Positions 1 to 5,736 of a stretch of 16,265 nt of DNA are shown one piece after another; position 1 is the stretch's first letter, and each line of letters starts with the position of its first letter. The notes beneath the pieces were generated by a model. That model did no database searches. It was not told the origin of the DNA and worked only from the letters and a program-made list of their open reading frames with translations. This DNA comes from Dehalococcoidia bacterium (GTDB taxonomy: Bacteria > Chloroflexota > Dehalococcoidia > GIF9 > UBA5620). Both the position numbers and the translations under genes were made by a program. The DNA lies in contig JADHWZ010000022.1 in NCBI GenBank assembly GCA_016783225.1, positions 1-16,265 on the forward strand, given 5' to 3'.

Positions 1-245
1 AGGGTACTCAAATACCGTGCGCCTGGGACGCCCAGCAGAACCCCACCAAGTTCTGCTTCCAGAAACCAGAGGAACCTCCACCTTCAGAGGCCGAATGCCC
101 CTACGGATGCCGGTGCATGACAGAGGGCGAAGCCAGAAAGTACGGTCTCACCTGGTGCCAGGGTACTCAAATACCGTGCGCCTGGGACGCCCAGCAGAAC
201 CCCACCAAGTTCTGCTTCCAGAAACCAGAGGAACCTCCACCTTCA
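1..245 (+). repeat. 159-bp tandem repeat inside the Cys-rich gene
   Basis: Bases 1-86 and 160-245 are identical over all 86 positions, giving a 159-bp (53-codon) period that keeps the reading frame. The first copy may extend beyond the window edge. Identity at synonymous sites points to recent duplication or gene conversion, whereas the last repeat (about 246-380) has diverged strongly. Confidence 0.9.
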
Positions 246-398
246 ACAACCCAATGCCCTCAAGGATGCTTTTGCGCGGACCCAGCGGAGGCAGACAAAG
301 CCGGCTATGAGTGGTGCCTGCGCAACGGCGATGAGATACCGTGCGGAGACGGCCGCTATTGCTTCCGTGAGCGTATTGGGACGCCCCGGCTCAAATGA
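3..398 (+). CDS. Cysteine-rich tandem-repeat protein, 5' end outside window
   Basis: The frame is open from the left edge to a TGA at 396-398, so this is the C-terminal 131 residues of a longer protein. It is built from about 53-residue units of the form CP-x-GC-x-C, a Glu/Ala-rich linker ending in a Tyr-Gly and Trp-Cys motif, IPC, and a final FCF or YCF, joined by a PEEPPPS linker. A complete unit is seen at about residues 33-85, after the tail of another, and a diverged last unit ends the protein. The regular six or so cysteines per unit suggest small disulphide-bonded or metal-binding modules on an extracytoplasmic protein. That is inference, since the N-terminus and any signal peptide are missing. 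An internal ATG at 117 is not the start because the repeats continue upstream of it. Function unknown. Confidence 0.7.
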   Translation, partial: GTQIPCAWDAQQNPTKFCFQKPEEPPPSEAECPYGCRCMTEGEARKYGLTWCQGTQIPCAWDAQQNPTKFCFQKPEEPPPSTTQCPQGCFCADPAEADKAGYEWCLRNGDEIPCGDGRYCFRERIGTPRLK

Positions 399-427
399 AA
401 ACGGTTGAGTAGAGCATTTTCAGGCGG

Positions 428-458
428 AGTTGGGGGTCTTCGATGAAGACCCCCAACT
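428..458. terminator. Hairpin shared by convergent Cys-rich gene and gltX
   Basis: AGTTGGGGGTCTTC (428-441) and its exact reverse complement (445-458) form a perfect 14-bp stem around a three-base GAT loop. It sits between the stop of the + strand gene (398) and the gltX stop (459-461). There is no clear T-run on either side, so it may act as a bidirectional transcription barrier or 3'-end stabiliser more than as a textbook intrinsic terminator. Confidence 0.7.
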
Positions 459-1925
459 TCAGCCAACCTCAGAAACCACAAGTTTGCCCAAGGCCGTTTT
501 CAAACGCTCAAGACAGCGCTCTCTACCCAACACCTCCATGGTCTGAAACAGGGGCGGAGCTGCTGTTCTCCCCGTAGTCGCCACACGGAGCAGGCCGAAA
601 AACACGCCAGTCTTGAGATTAAGTTCATCGGCCAATGGTCGAAGAACAGCCTCCAGCGAAGCTGCATCCCAGTTCTGCAACCCCTCCAGCTTGGCTAACG
701 AAGCTTGCAAAGCTCCAACCGCTCCATCGCCTCCAATTGTGGCCGTAAGCAGACCAGAGTCATACTCCATCCTGTCCACAAAGAAGAACTCGGTAAGCTG
801 TGGCACTTCAGCCAGTGTTTTGGCCCTCTCCTGGACAAGAGGCATAATCCGGCGAATATAGTCCGCCTCACCAAGGCACTCAACTTGCGGAGGCAAGTCT
901 CTTTCCAAGAAAACCGTCGCCCGCTCAGTGAATTCTTCCAAACTCAAGCCGCGGAGGTAAACCCCATTCATCCAATCAAGCTTGTCTCTATTGAACACAG
1001 CCGCTGTCTTGCTTACTCGGTCCAAGGAGAAATGCTTTACTATCTCTCCTCGGCTCAAGATCTCTGTCTTGTCATCCAGCGACCAGCCAAGCAAGGCCAG
1101 GAAGTTAACCATCGCCTCGGGCAAATAACCCTGGTCTCGATATTCGTCGATAGCAGTCGCCCCGTGCCGTTTGCTCAGCTTTGCCCTGTCGGGACCCAGA
1201 ATCATAGGTAAATGGGCAAATTGGGGTGGCTCCCAACCGACCGCCTGGTAAAGCAAAACATGACGCGGTGTGCTCGACAGCCACTCATCAGCTCTGAGAA
1301 CGTGAGAAATCGCCATCAGATGGTCATCGACTATGTTGGCCAGATGGTAGGTGGGATAACCGTCAGACTTGAGGAGGACAAAATCGTCCAGCGTGCTGTT
1401 TTCAAAGACTATCTCCCCCCGTGTCAAATCATGGAAAGAGGTCTGCCCTTCCAGAGGCGACTTGAAACGAACCACCGGGGTAACCCCACTCGCTTGCAGC
1501 TCAGCCCTCTGTTCTCGTGTCAGATGTCGACAATGCCGGTCGTAGCCCGGCGGTTGCTTTCGCTTTATCTGCTCCTGACGCATCGACTCCAGTCGCTGGG
1601 GTGAACAATAGCAAAAGTAAGCCTGCCCTTCCTTTACTAGCTGATCTGCTGCCCCGAGGTAAATGTCCAAACGCTGTGACTGAAAATAAGGACCCTCATC
1701 CCAACCAATCCCTAGCCAGCGCAGGCCATCCAAAATGATATCTGTTGCCCCTTCTACGAGGCGGGCGACATCGGTATCTTCAATACGCAAGACAAAAGTG
1801 CCGCCGTTATGCCGGGCAAAGAACCAGTTGAACAGCGCGGTCCTGATATTGCCCAGATGGGGATACCCAGTTGGGCTGGGGGCAAAGCGAACCCGCACGG
1901 TTGCGTCAGACTTAGCCAACCCCAC
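459..1925 (-). CDS. gltX: Glutamate-tRNA ligase (GluRS)
   Basis: Cytoplasmic class I aminoacyl-tRNA synthetase that charges tRNA-Glu with glutamate using ATP. The 488-residue length is normal for the bacterial enzyme. Visible motifs are the N-terminal FAPSPTG followed by an HLGN version of the HIGH signature (residues 23-26), and KLSKR, the KMSKS equivalent, at 249-253. The zinc-site pattern CYC (105-107) with YDRHC (128-132) and the C-terminal anticodon-binding helical region are also present. It is the last gene of the - strand run, and its first 14 bases overlap the end of the RDD gene. The assigned start is GTG. The SD is poor (CGAG directly before it), and a TTG at codon 3 or a GTG at codon 10 are possible alternatives. 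Overlap suggests translational coupling. Confidence 0.97.
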   Translation of the reverse strand: MGLAKSDATVRVRFAPSPTGYPHLGNIRTALFNWFFARHNGGTFVLRIEDTDVARLVEGATDIILDGLRWLGIGWDEGPYFQSQRLDIYLGAADQLVKEGQAYFCYCSPQRLESMRQEQIKRKQPPGYDRHCRHLTREQRAELQASGVTPVVRFKSPLEGQTSFHDLTRGEIVFENSTLDDFVLLKSDGYPTYHLANIVDDHLMAISHVLRADEWLSSTPRHVLLYQAVGWEPPQFAHLPMILGPDRAKLSKRHGATAIDEYRDQGYLPEAMVNFLALLGWSLDDKTEILSRGEIVKHFSLDRVSKTAAVFNRDKLDWMNGVYLRGLSLEEFTERATVFLERDLPPQVECLGEADYIRRIMPLVQERAKTLAEVPQLTEFFFVDRMEYDSGLLTATIGGDGAVGALQASLAKLEGLQNWDAASLEAVLRPLADELNLKTGVFFGLLRVATTGRTAAPPLFQTMEVLGRERCLERLKTALGKLVVSEVG

Positions 1926-2454
1926 CTCGGGCGTATGACTGGGTCAATACGACCTGCCTCACCGGAAGCTTTACCACGTAGGTATCAGCAATCTTATCGT
2001 GTATTCCTTGCTTGTGACTATCAAAGGCAATCCAGACAAAGCCGACAAAGACAATGCCCGCAGATACAATGTAGCCAGAATATCGCAGAAGAGCAGACCG
2101 CCGCACAACCGGAGATCCATCAGTGGAAATCACCTTTATCCCCATCACAAGCTTTCCTGGCGTCTGCCCTCGCCACACCCAAAACCCCACGAAATAAGGA
2201 ATCCCAATCAACCAGCTTACCATCATGCCTATCATGAGAACTGGGACAAAGCTGTAAGCTGAACCGTCACCCCCGGATGAAGGGCTGACTGCGGCCACAC
2301 AATAATCCTCCCCCAGAGCCAAGAAAACACAGGCGATGATCCAGGCCACAAACCCCAGGGCTACGCCACACACCAGAAGATCAACAACACCTGCCCCCAC
2401 CCTGACCCAGAAACCAGCATATTCTAGGGCAAACTCCTTCGGCTCCTTTTGCAA
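1912..2454 (-). CDS. RDD family membrane protein
   Basis: A 180-residue membrane protein with the RDD-family layout: an N-terminal GFWVR...D segment in the first helix (R18, D25), a second helix at about 70-93 followed by GQTPGK (96-101) and GIKV, and a third helix at about 126-144 ending in the conserved KQGIHDKIADTYVV stretch. RDD proteins are widespread inner-membrane proteins of largely unknown role; some are linked to ion or small-molecule exchange. The start is TTG, supported by a GGGAGAAG ribosome-binding site about six bases upstream. It overlaps gltX by 14 bases, so the two are probably co-transcribed. Confidence 0.85.
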   Translation of the reverse strand: MQKEPKEFALEYAGFWVRVGAGVVDLLVCGVALGFVAWIIACVFLALGEDYCVAAVSPSSGGDGSAYSFVPVLMIGMMVSWLIGIPYFVGFWVWRGQTPGKLVMGIKVISTDGSPVVRRSALLRYSGYIVSAGIVFVGFVWIAFDSHKQGIHDKIADTYVVKLPVRQVVLTQSYARGGVG

Positions 2455-2601
2455 CCCTAACTTCTCCCAAAATATACCAGGTCTTGCACTTGCCAGTCCT
2501 ATCGCTTTCCGGAAGACAACAGCTCATCACTACAAGCACGCGGAACTGGCGAATACTGCGGAAAACAGAGACGGCTCTTCTGCCACCCGACTAACAAAAG
2601 C

Positions 2602-2880
2602 TCACTTCTTCGTGAGAATGCGGTGCAGCCCTTCCAGCTGACCTAGATGCTTCTTCAGCCGCTCAACGAGCTGCTCGGCTTGTTTAAGAGCGTTCCTGGT
2701 ATCCTCCATCTCGACCTGCACCTTAAACAGAATCTCATTTCGCCGAACACCTAAATCGGCTTCAAAGGCCCCCAAATCCTGCAACTCGCCGAAACTGCCC
2801 AGAATCTGAGCCAGCAGCTCACTCTCTCTTCCCAACTGTTCCTTCTTGAGTTGACCCAAAGACTTGTCAGCGTCGTCCAT
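2602..2880 (-). CDS. Small coiled-coil protein, unknown function
   Basis: I do not recognise this protein. From the chosen ATG it has 92 residues and is almost entirely Leu/Glu/Lys/Gln-rich heptad-like sequence, predicted to be alpha-helical coiled coil, ending in a basic ILTKK tail. There is no membrane segment or catalytic motif. The frame is open to a GTG at 2913, which would add 11 residues including a CxxC, but no ribosome-binding site precedes that codon. The ATG at 2878-2880 has a GCGGGG eight bases upstream. It lies between rluD (about 80 bases upstream) and the RDD gene (147 bases downstream) on the same strand, so it probably belongs to the same transcript. Confidence 0.6.
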   Translation of the reverse strand: MDDADKSLGQLKKEQLGRESELLAQILGSFGELQDLGAFEADLGVRRNEILFKVQVEMEDTRNALKQAEQLVERLKKHLGQLEGLHRILTKK

Positions 2881-2959
2881 TTCAAATACCCCGCACTGAC
2901 TACAATGTAGCACATTGCTATATCATTAGGCAACAACATCCAAAACCGGAATCCGCTGC

Positions 2960-3868
2960 TTAACTCCCGTCCATAAGCTCAAGAGCCAGCCTTAAGTCTG
3001 AAGGTAGTTCGCAAGTGAACTCTCGATACTCCCCATCGGTCGGTAGACGGAAACCCAACCGGTAAGCGTGAACAAACTGTCGCTTAACATAGGCCGACTT
3101 GGTACCATAAACCGGGTCGCCAACAACCGGGCAGCCAATCGCTGACAGATGGACTCGTATCTGATGAGTCCGCCCTGTCTCGGTGATAACCTCAAGCAAG
3201 GTGCAGTCACCCACGTACTCCTTGACCCTGTAGCTGGTCCTCGCCTCTTTTCCTTCACCTACCACCCCCATGCGTTTGCGATTAAACGGGTCGCGCCCGA
3301 CTGGAGCTTCGATAACGCCCCGCGCTGGACTAAGTTTGCCTCTGACCATGACAAGATAGCCCTTCACTACCAGCCGAGCTTTGAACTGATTGATTAGATG
3401 CTGCTGAGCAGAAGGGTTCTTGGCAACAATCATCAGCCCCGAAGTGTCCTTGTCCAAGCGGTGGACTACCCCCGGCCGCATGGTATCACCAAAGTCGGCG
3501 AGACCGGGGCAATGAGCCAGGAGAGCATTGACCAGGGTTCGGCTGGTATGCCCCGGAGCTGGATGGACAGTCATACCGGCCGGCTTATCTACCACTATGA
3601 CATCATCATCCTCATAGACTATGTCTACTGGAATAGGCTCGGCAACAAGGGAAACCACCTGGGGAGATGGCAAACTGACCTGTATCCTGTCCCCAATGTT
3701 CAGTCTTTGGCTTGCCTTCGCTCCACCTCCGTTGACCGAAATGTAGCCCTGCTTAATCAACGTCTGAAGGCGAGAGCGTGACAACCCGGACCATTGTCCA
3801 ACGAGATACGCATCAAGGCGAACCGTGGGCTCAGCCACCTGAAATACTCTAATTTCAGGCCCCGTCAA
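2960..3868 (-). CDS. rluD: RluA/RluD-family 23S rRNA pseudouridine synthase
   Basis: 302 residues. An N-terminal S4 RNA-binding domain (about 16-75, with VRLDAYL and SRSRLQTLIKQGYISVNG) is followed by the pseudouridine synthase domain. The family catalytic motif is HRLDKDTSGL at 136-145, with Asp139 as the expected catalytic residue, and a GRTHQIRVHL motif lies further on. The enzyme isomerises specific uridines in RNA; RluD acts on 23S rRNA helix 69 and matters for ribosome assembly. Exact specificity (RluD, RluC or RluA) cannot be fixed from motifs alone. The start is TTG, with AAAGGAG ten bases upstream. It overlaps the end of lspA by 14 bases, indicating coupling. Confidence 0.92.
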   Translation of the reverse strand: MTGPEIRVFQVAEPTVRLDAYLVGQWSGLSRSRLQTLIKQGYISVNGGGAKASQRLNIGDRIQVSLPSPQVVSLVAEPIPVDIVYEDDDVIVVDKPAGMTVHPAPGHTSRTLVNALLAHCPGLADFGDTMRPGVVHRLDKDTSGLMIVAKNPSAQQHLINQFKARLVVKGYLVMVRGKLSPARGVIEAPVGRDPFNRKRMGVVGEGKEARTSYRVKEYVGDCTLLEVITETGRTHQIRVHLSAIGCPVVGDPVYGTKSAYVKRQFVHAYRLGFRLPTDGEYREFTCELPSDLRLALELMDGS

Positions 3869-4367
3869 AATGGCCGTTCTCCTTTCTCAGTGCCCCGAAA
3901 ACGAAGCAAGCAAGAGCGATTGTCCCAACCGTTATGGCTGAGTCAGCAACGTTGAATGCCGGCCAGTGATAGCCATACCACAGGCGAACATCAATGAAGT
4001 CAGTAACATAACCAAAGCGGACGCGGTCTATCAGATTGCCCACAGCACCGCCAAAAACGAGGCCCAGCGACAAGACCGCCAATACGCTGTGCTCAGAAAG
4101 ATAGCGGTAAAATAGCAGGATAACGACTAACCCGACTACGGCGATGAGCGCTAGCAGAAAGGTCTGATTGGCAAGAAGGCCAAAGGCTGACCCAGTATTT
4201 TGAACGTGGATCAAGCGTACAATACCAATTTCCGGAAGCGATGCCCCAAGGGGCAAATGGGATGTAATCCACAGTTTTGTTGCCTGGTCTGTCACCGCCA
4301 CAAACGCGGCGATGAATAAGAATAACCCTGCCCGCCACCCCCTACCGAGCTGATTTGCTCCCAGCAT
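3855..4367 (-). CDS. lspA: Lipoprotein signal peptidase (signal peptidase II)
   Basis: Inner-membrane aspartyl protease that removes the signal peptide of prolipoproteins after lipidation. From the chosen ATG it has 170 residues, the usual family size, with four hydrophobic helices. Hallmarks are TDQATK near the N-terminus, NTGSAFGLL, GNLIDR (catalytic Asp114) and FNVADS (catalytic Asp142). The frame extends upstream to a TTG at 4424, but those extra 19 Arg-rich residues only re-read the zinc-finger end of the preceding gene and have no family counterpart. It overlaps the DksA/TraR-like gene by 26 bases and rluD by 14. At least two candidate substrates lie in this window (the lipoprotein at 9887 and possibly the exported protein at 11335). 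Confidence 0.95.
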   Translation of the reverse strand: MLGANQLGRGWRAGLFLFIAAFVAVTDQATKLWITSHLPLGASLPEIGIVRLIHVQNTGSAFGLLANQTFLLALIAVVGLVVILLFYRYLSEHSVLAVLSLGLVFGGAVGNLIDRVRFGYVTDFIDVRLWYGYHWPAFNVADSAITVGTIALACFVFGALRKENGHFDGA

Positions 4368-4716
4368 TCTTCGTCTGGTGCGCCTTACACTCCAGACACA
4401 GACTCGCCTGGGGTAGCGCTTCAAGTCTGGCTGGTTCTATCTGCCGACCACAAAGGTCACATACGCCATAGGTGCCAGCTTCAAATTTCTCCAGCGCGTG
4501 CTCTACTTCAGCTAGAATTTGCGACAGCCTTTTCTCCAAGGCCAGATTCTTCTCTAGCTCAAAGGCTTCGGTCGCCTCCTCCTCCCTCTTACCGAAAGGA
4601 CTCCCCTCTCGTCTCTCGCCAGATGGCCGCATGGCAGCCTCCAGGTGCTCCAGTTCACCATTCAACCGTGCACGTTCTTCTTTTAGGCCCTCACAAAGCT
4701 CAGCAAAATCGGCCAT
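4342..4716 (-). CDS. DksA/TraR-family zinc-finger protein
   Basis: From the chosen ATG it has 124 residues. The N-terminal two thirds is Glu/Leu-rich coiled coil and the C-terminus holds a CxxC-x17-CxxC zinc finger (CDLCGRQIEP...CLECK), the DksA/TraR signature. Family members bind in the RNA polymerase secondary channel and modulate initiation, often with ppGpp. Whether this one does is not shown by the sequence. Another ATG lies at 4737, but the one at 4716 is preceded by AGGACAGG at good spacing. First gene of the - strand run leading into lspA and rluD, with a promoter candidate just upstream. Confidence 0.88.
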   Translation of the reverse strand: MADFAELCEGLKEERARLNGELEHLEAAMRPSGERREGSPFGKREEEATEAFELEKNLALEKRLSQILAEVEHALEKFEAGTYGVCDLCGRQIEPARLEALPQASLCLECKAHQTKNAGSKSAR

Positions 4717-4749
4717 TACGCAAACCTGTCCTAACATACTACGGAGACT

Positions 4750-4778
4750 ATTCTAGCCTATGCTACATAGCGAAGCAA
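4750..4778 (-). promoter_or_regulatory. Sigma-70-type promoter candidate for the dksA-lspA-rluD run
   Basis: On the - strand, TTGCTT (4773-4778) and TAGAAT (4750-4755) are separated by exactly 17 bases. The predicted start lies about 25 bases before the chosen dksA/traR ATG and leaves its ribosome-binding site in the leader. The -35 matches consensus at only three positions. A short CTATG/CATAG dyad lies in the spacer. Confidence 0.45.
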
Positions 4779-5021
4779 GCTAGCCAACCATATTGGTTAT
4801 TACAACCCCGCCTTGAGACCTACGCTTTCAGCTATTCTGGAGCGCCACAGCGGCCACAGAACCTCGTTCACAACAAGCTCCGTGATATAGATTGTTCTCG
4901 AGATTCCTCGCCCCAACCATGGTGAATGACAGCATGATTGCCGCACAGACTCACAATCAACTAGGACACAAACCTACCACATATTACCTGTGGCTTATCC
5001 CACGATGGCAGTAAAAGAGAT
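4779..5021. other. Intergenic stretch without a supported gene
   Basis: Between the dksA/traR promoter and the terminator of the small membrane-protein genes I see no ORF with a ribosome-binding site and no RNA gene. A reading frame at 4832-4866 (-) encodes a zinc-ribbon-like FCGRCGAPE string bounded by stop codons, possibly a remnant of a decayed gene. Confidence 0.4.
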
Positions 5022-5076
5022 GCAAAAGCCGAAGCTAGTTTGAACAAACCGGCAGTTATAGGTTTATCGGCTTTGC
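5022..5076 (-). terminator. Terminator of the small membrane-protein genes
   Basis: Seven bases after the stop of the 47-aa gene. GCAAAAGCCGA (5022-5032) pairs with TCGGCTTTGC (5067-5076), with one bulged base, and encloses a second stem AAACC/GGTTT (5046-5050, 5061-5065). Read on the - strand, the outer arm ends in CGGCTTTTGC followed by a T-rich stretch, so it resembles an intrinsic terminator. Confidence 0.55.
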
Positions 5077-5082
5077 GCCAGA

Positions 5083-5226
5083 TCATATGGCTGCGATAAT
5101 AGCCACTATTCCCATTATGATAAGCCAAATCCCTATCAGATAGTTCAGTATTCTGGGGAAAATCATCACCACGATGCCGAAGATAAGCGTCACAATACCC
5201 ATCAGCAAACCGCTTACTTGAAACAT
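5083..5226 (-). CDS. DUF3096-like small membrane protein (47 aa)
   Basis: A 47-residue ORF starting MFQVSGLLMG and ending in AIIAAI, with an AGGAGGT ribosome-binding site eight bases before its ATG. Nearly the whole protein is hydrophobic: two short helices separated by a FPRILNY turn. That layout (a Gly-rich helix, Phe-Pro-Arg with a Leu-Asn-Tyr turn, then a second helix ending in an IxGI motif) is what I know from DUF3096 proteins, very short bacterial membrane proteins of unknown role. It is the second of two related genes and is followed directly by a terminator. Family assignment is by eye. The ribosome-binding site and composition make translation likely. Confidence 0.72.
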   Translation of the reverse strand: MFQVSGLLMGIVTLIFGIVVMIFPRILNYLIGIWLIIMGIVAIIAAI

Positions 5227-5379
5227 AAAGCTAGTACCTCCTTCTTGAAATCTGAAGCCCCGTATACGATGAAGTAACCATTAAATAATCATCTGAGCAG
5301 ACTGGGAAAACCCATCATAACACCAGAGATGCTAGACAATCTCCTTGTGATGAAACCAGTTACTGCAAATGTATGAATA

Positions 5380-5535
5380 CTAACGCCTACTCAGGATAGC
5401 AGATATGCCCCATACGATGAAGAAAATACCCACAACCAAGTAAAGAGGTAACCACTGAAACAGAATCAAGACGCCTGCAATTACGGCTATGATTCCAGCA
5501 GCCATGCCGCTTATCGCGAAACCCTTCCTGGCCAT
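5380..5535 (-). CDS. Small two-helix membrane protein (51 aa), relative of the neighbour
   Basis: A 51-residue ORF beginning MARKGFAISG and ending AILSRR, with GGAGGG ten bases before the ATG. Two hydrophobic helices (about 11-27 and 32-48) flank a short QWLPLY turn; positively charged ends suggest both termini are cytoplasmic. It has the same architecture as the 47-aa protein 153 bases downstream, and they may be diverged paralogues (DUF3096-like). A near-consensus promoter lies directly upstream. Function unknown. Confidence 0.7.
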   Translation of the reverse strand: MARKGFAISGMAAGIIAVIAGVLILFQWLPLYLVVGIFFIVWGISAILSRR

Positions 5536-5556
5536 ATGATTTATACCCTCCTTCCG

Positions 5557-5568
5557 GTCAAATTTGAC
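5557..5568. promoter_or_regulatory. 12-bp perfect palindrome, operator candidate
   Basis: GTCAAATTTGAC is its own reverse complement. It begins a few bases downstream of the -10 box and covers the predicted transcription start of the small membrane-protein genes, a typical repressor position. No cognate regulator can be named. Confidence 0.45.
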
Positions 5569-5571
5569 ACC

Positions 5572-5600
5572 ATATTATTGATTTTCACCTACGATGTCAA
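5572..5600 (-). promoter_or_regulatory. Near-consensus sigma-70 promoter of the small membrane-protein genes
   Basis: On the - strand, a perfect TTGACA (5595-5600) is followed after exactly 17 bases by TAATAT (5572-5577). The predicted start falls near 5565, and the ribosome-binding site and ATG of the 51-aa gene follow about 30 bases later. One of the strongest promoter matches in the window. Confidence 0.75.
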
Positions 5601-5671
5601 TATCAGCCTGACATTAAGAACTTCGCGCAACATGTTCGGGCGAAGATGTCTCCGCTTCCAGGTAAAACCAA

Positions 5672-5706
5672 GCGGCGGATGGCCCATTGAGGACAGCATC
5701 CGCCGC
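5672..5706 (-). terminator. Terminator of the hrcA-grpE-dnaK operon
   Basis: GCGGCGGATG (5672-5681) and CATCCGCCGC (5697-5706) form a perfect GC-rich 10-bp stem with a 15-base loop, about 30 bases after the dnaK stop. On the - strand it is followed by TTGGTTTTACC, a moderately T-rich run. Its position implies the operon ends at dnaK, with no dnaJ. Confidence 0.7.
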
Positions 5707-5736
5707 CATGATTGTGAGAAATGAAATGGAGCAGTC

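Noticed and set aside
705..2262. Several open plus-strand frames opposite gltX and the RDD gene
   Set aside because: They lie antisense to well-supported genes, have no family motifs and no ribosome-binding sites.
2471..2476. TATATT box with extended TGG before the RDD gene
   Set aside because: A start from this box would begin inside the ribosome-binding site of the TTG start, and no -35 is present.
4368..4424. Longer N-terminus for LspA from a TTG at 4424
   Set aside because: The extra Arg-rich residues re-read the zinc-finger codons of the DksA/TraR-like gene, and the protein from ATG 4367 already has the normal family length.
4832..4866. FCGRCGAPE zinc-ribbon-like peptide on the - strand
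   Set aside because: Only about 11 codons between stops with no ribosome-binding site; at most a gene remnant, too short to call.
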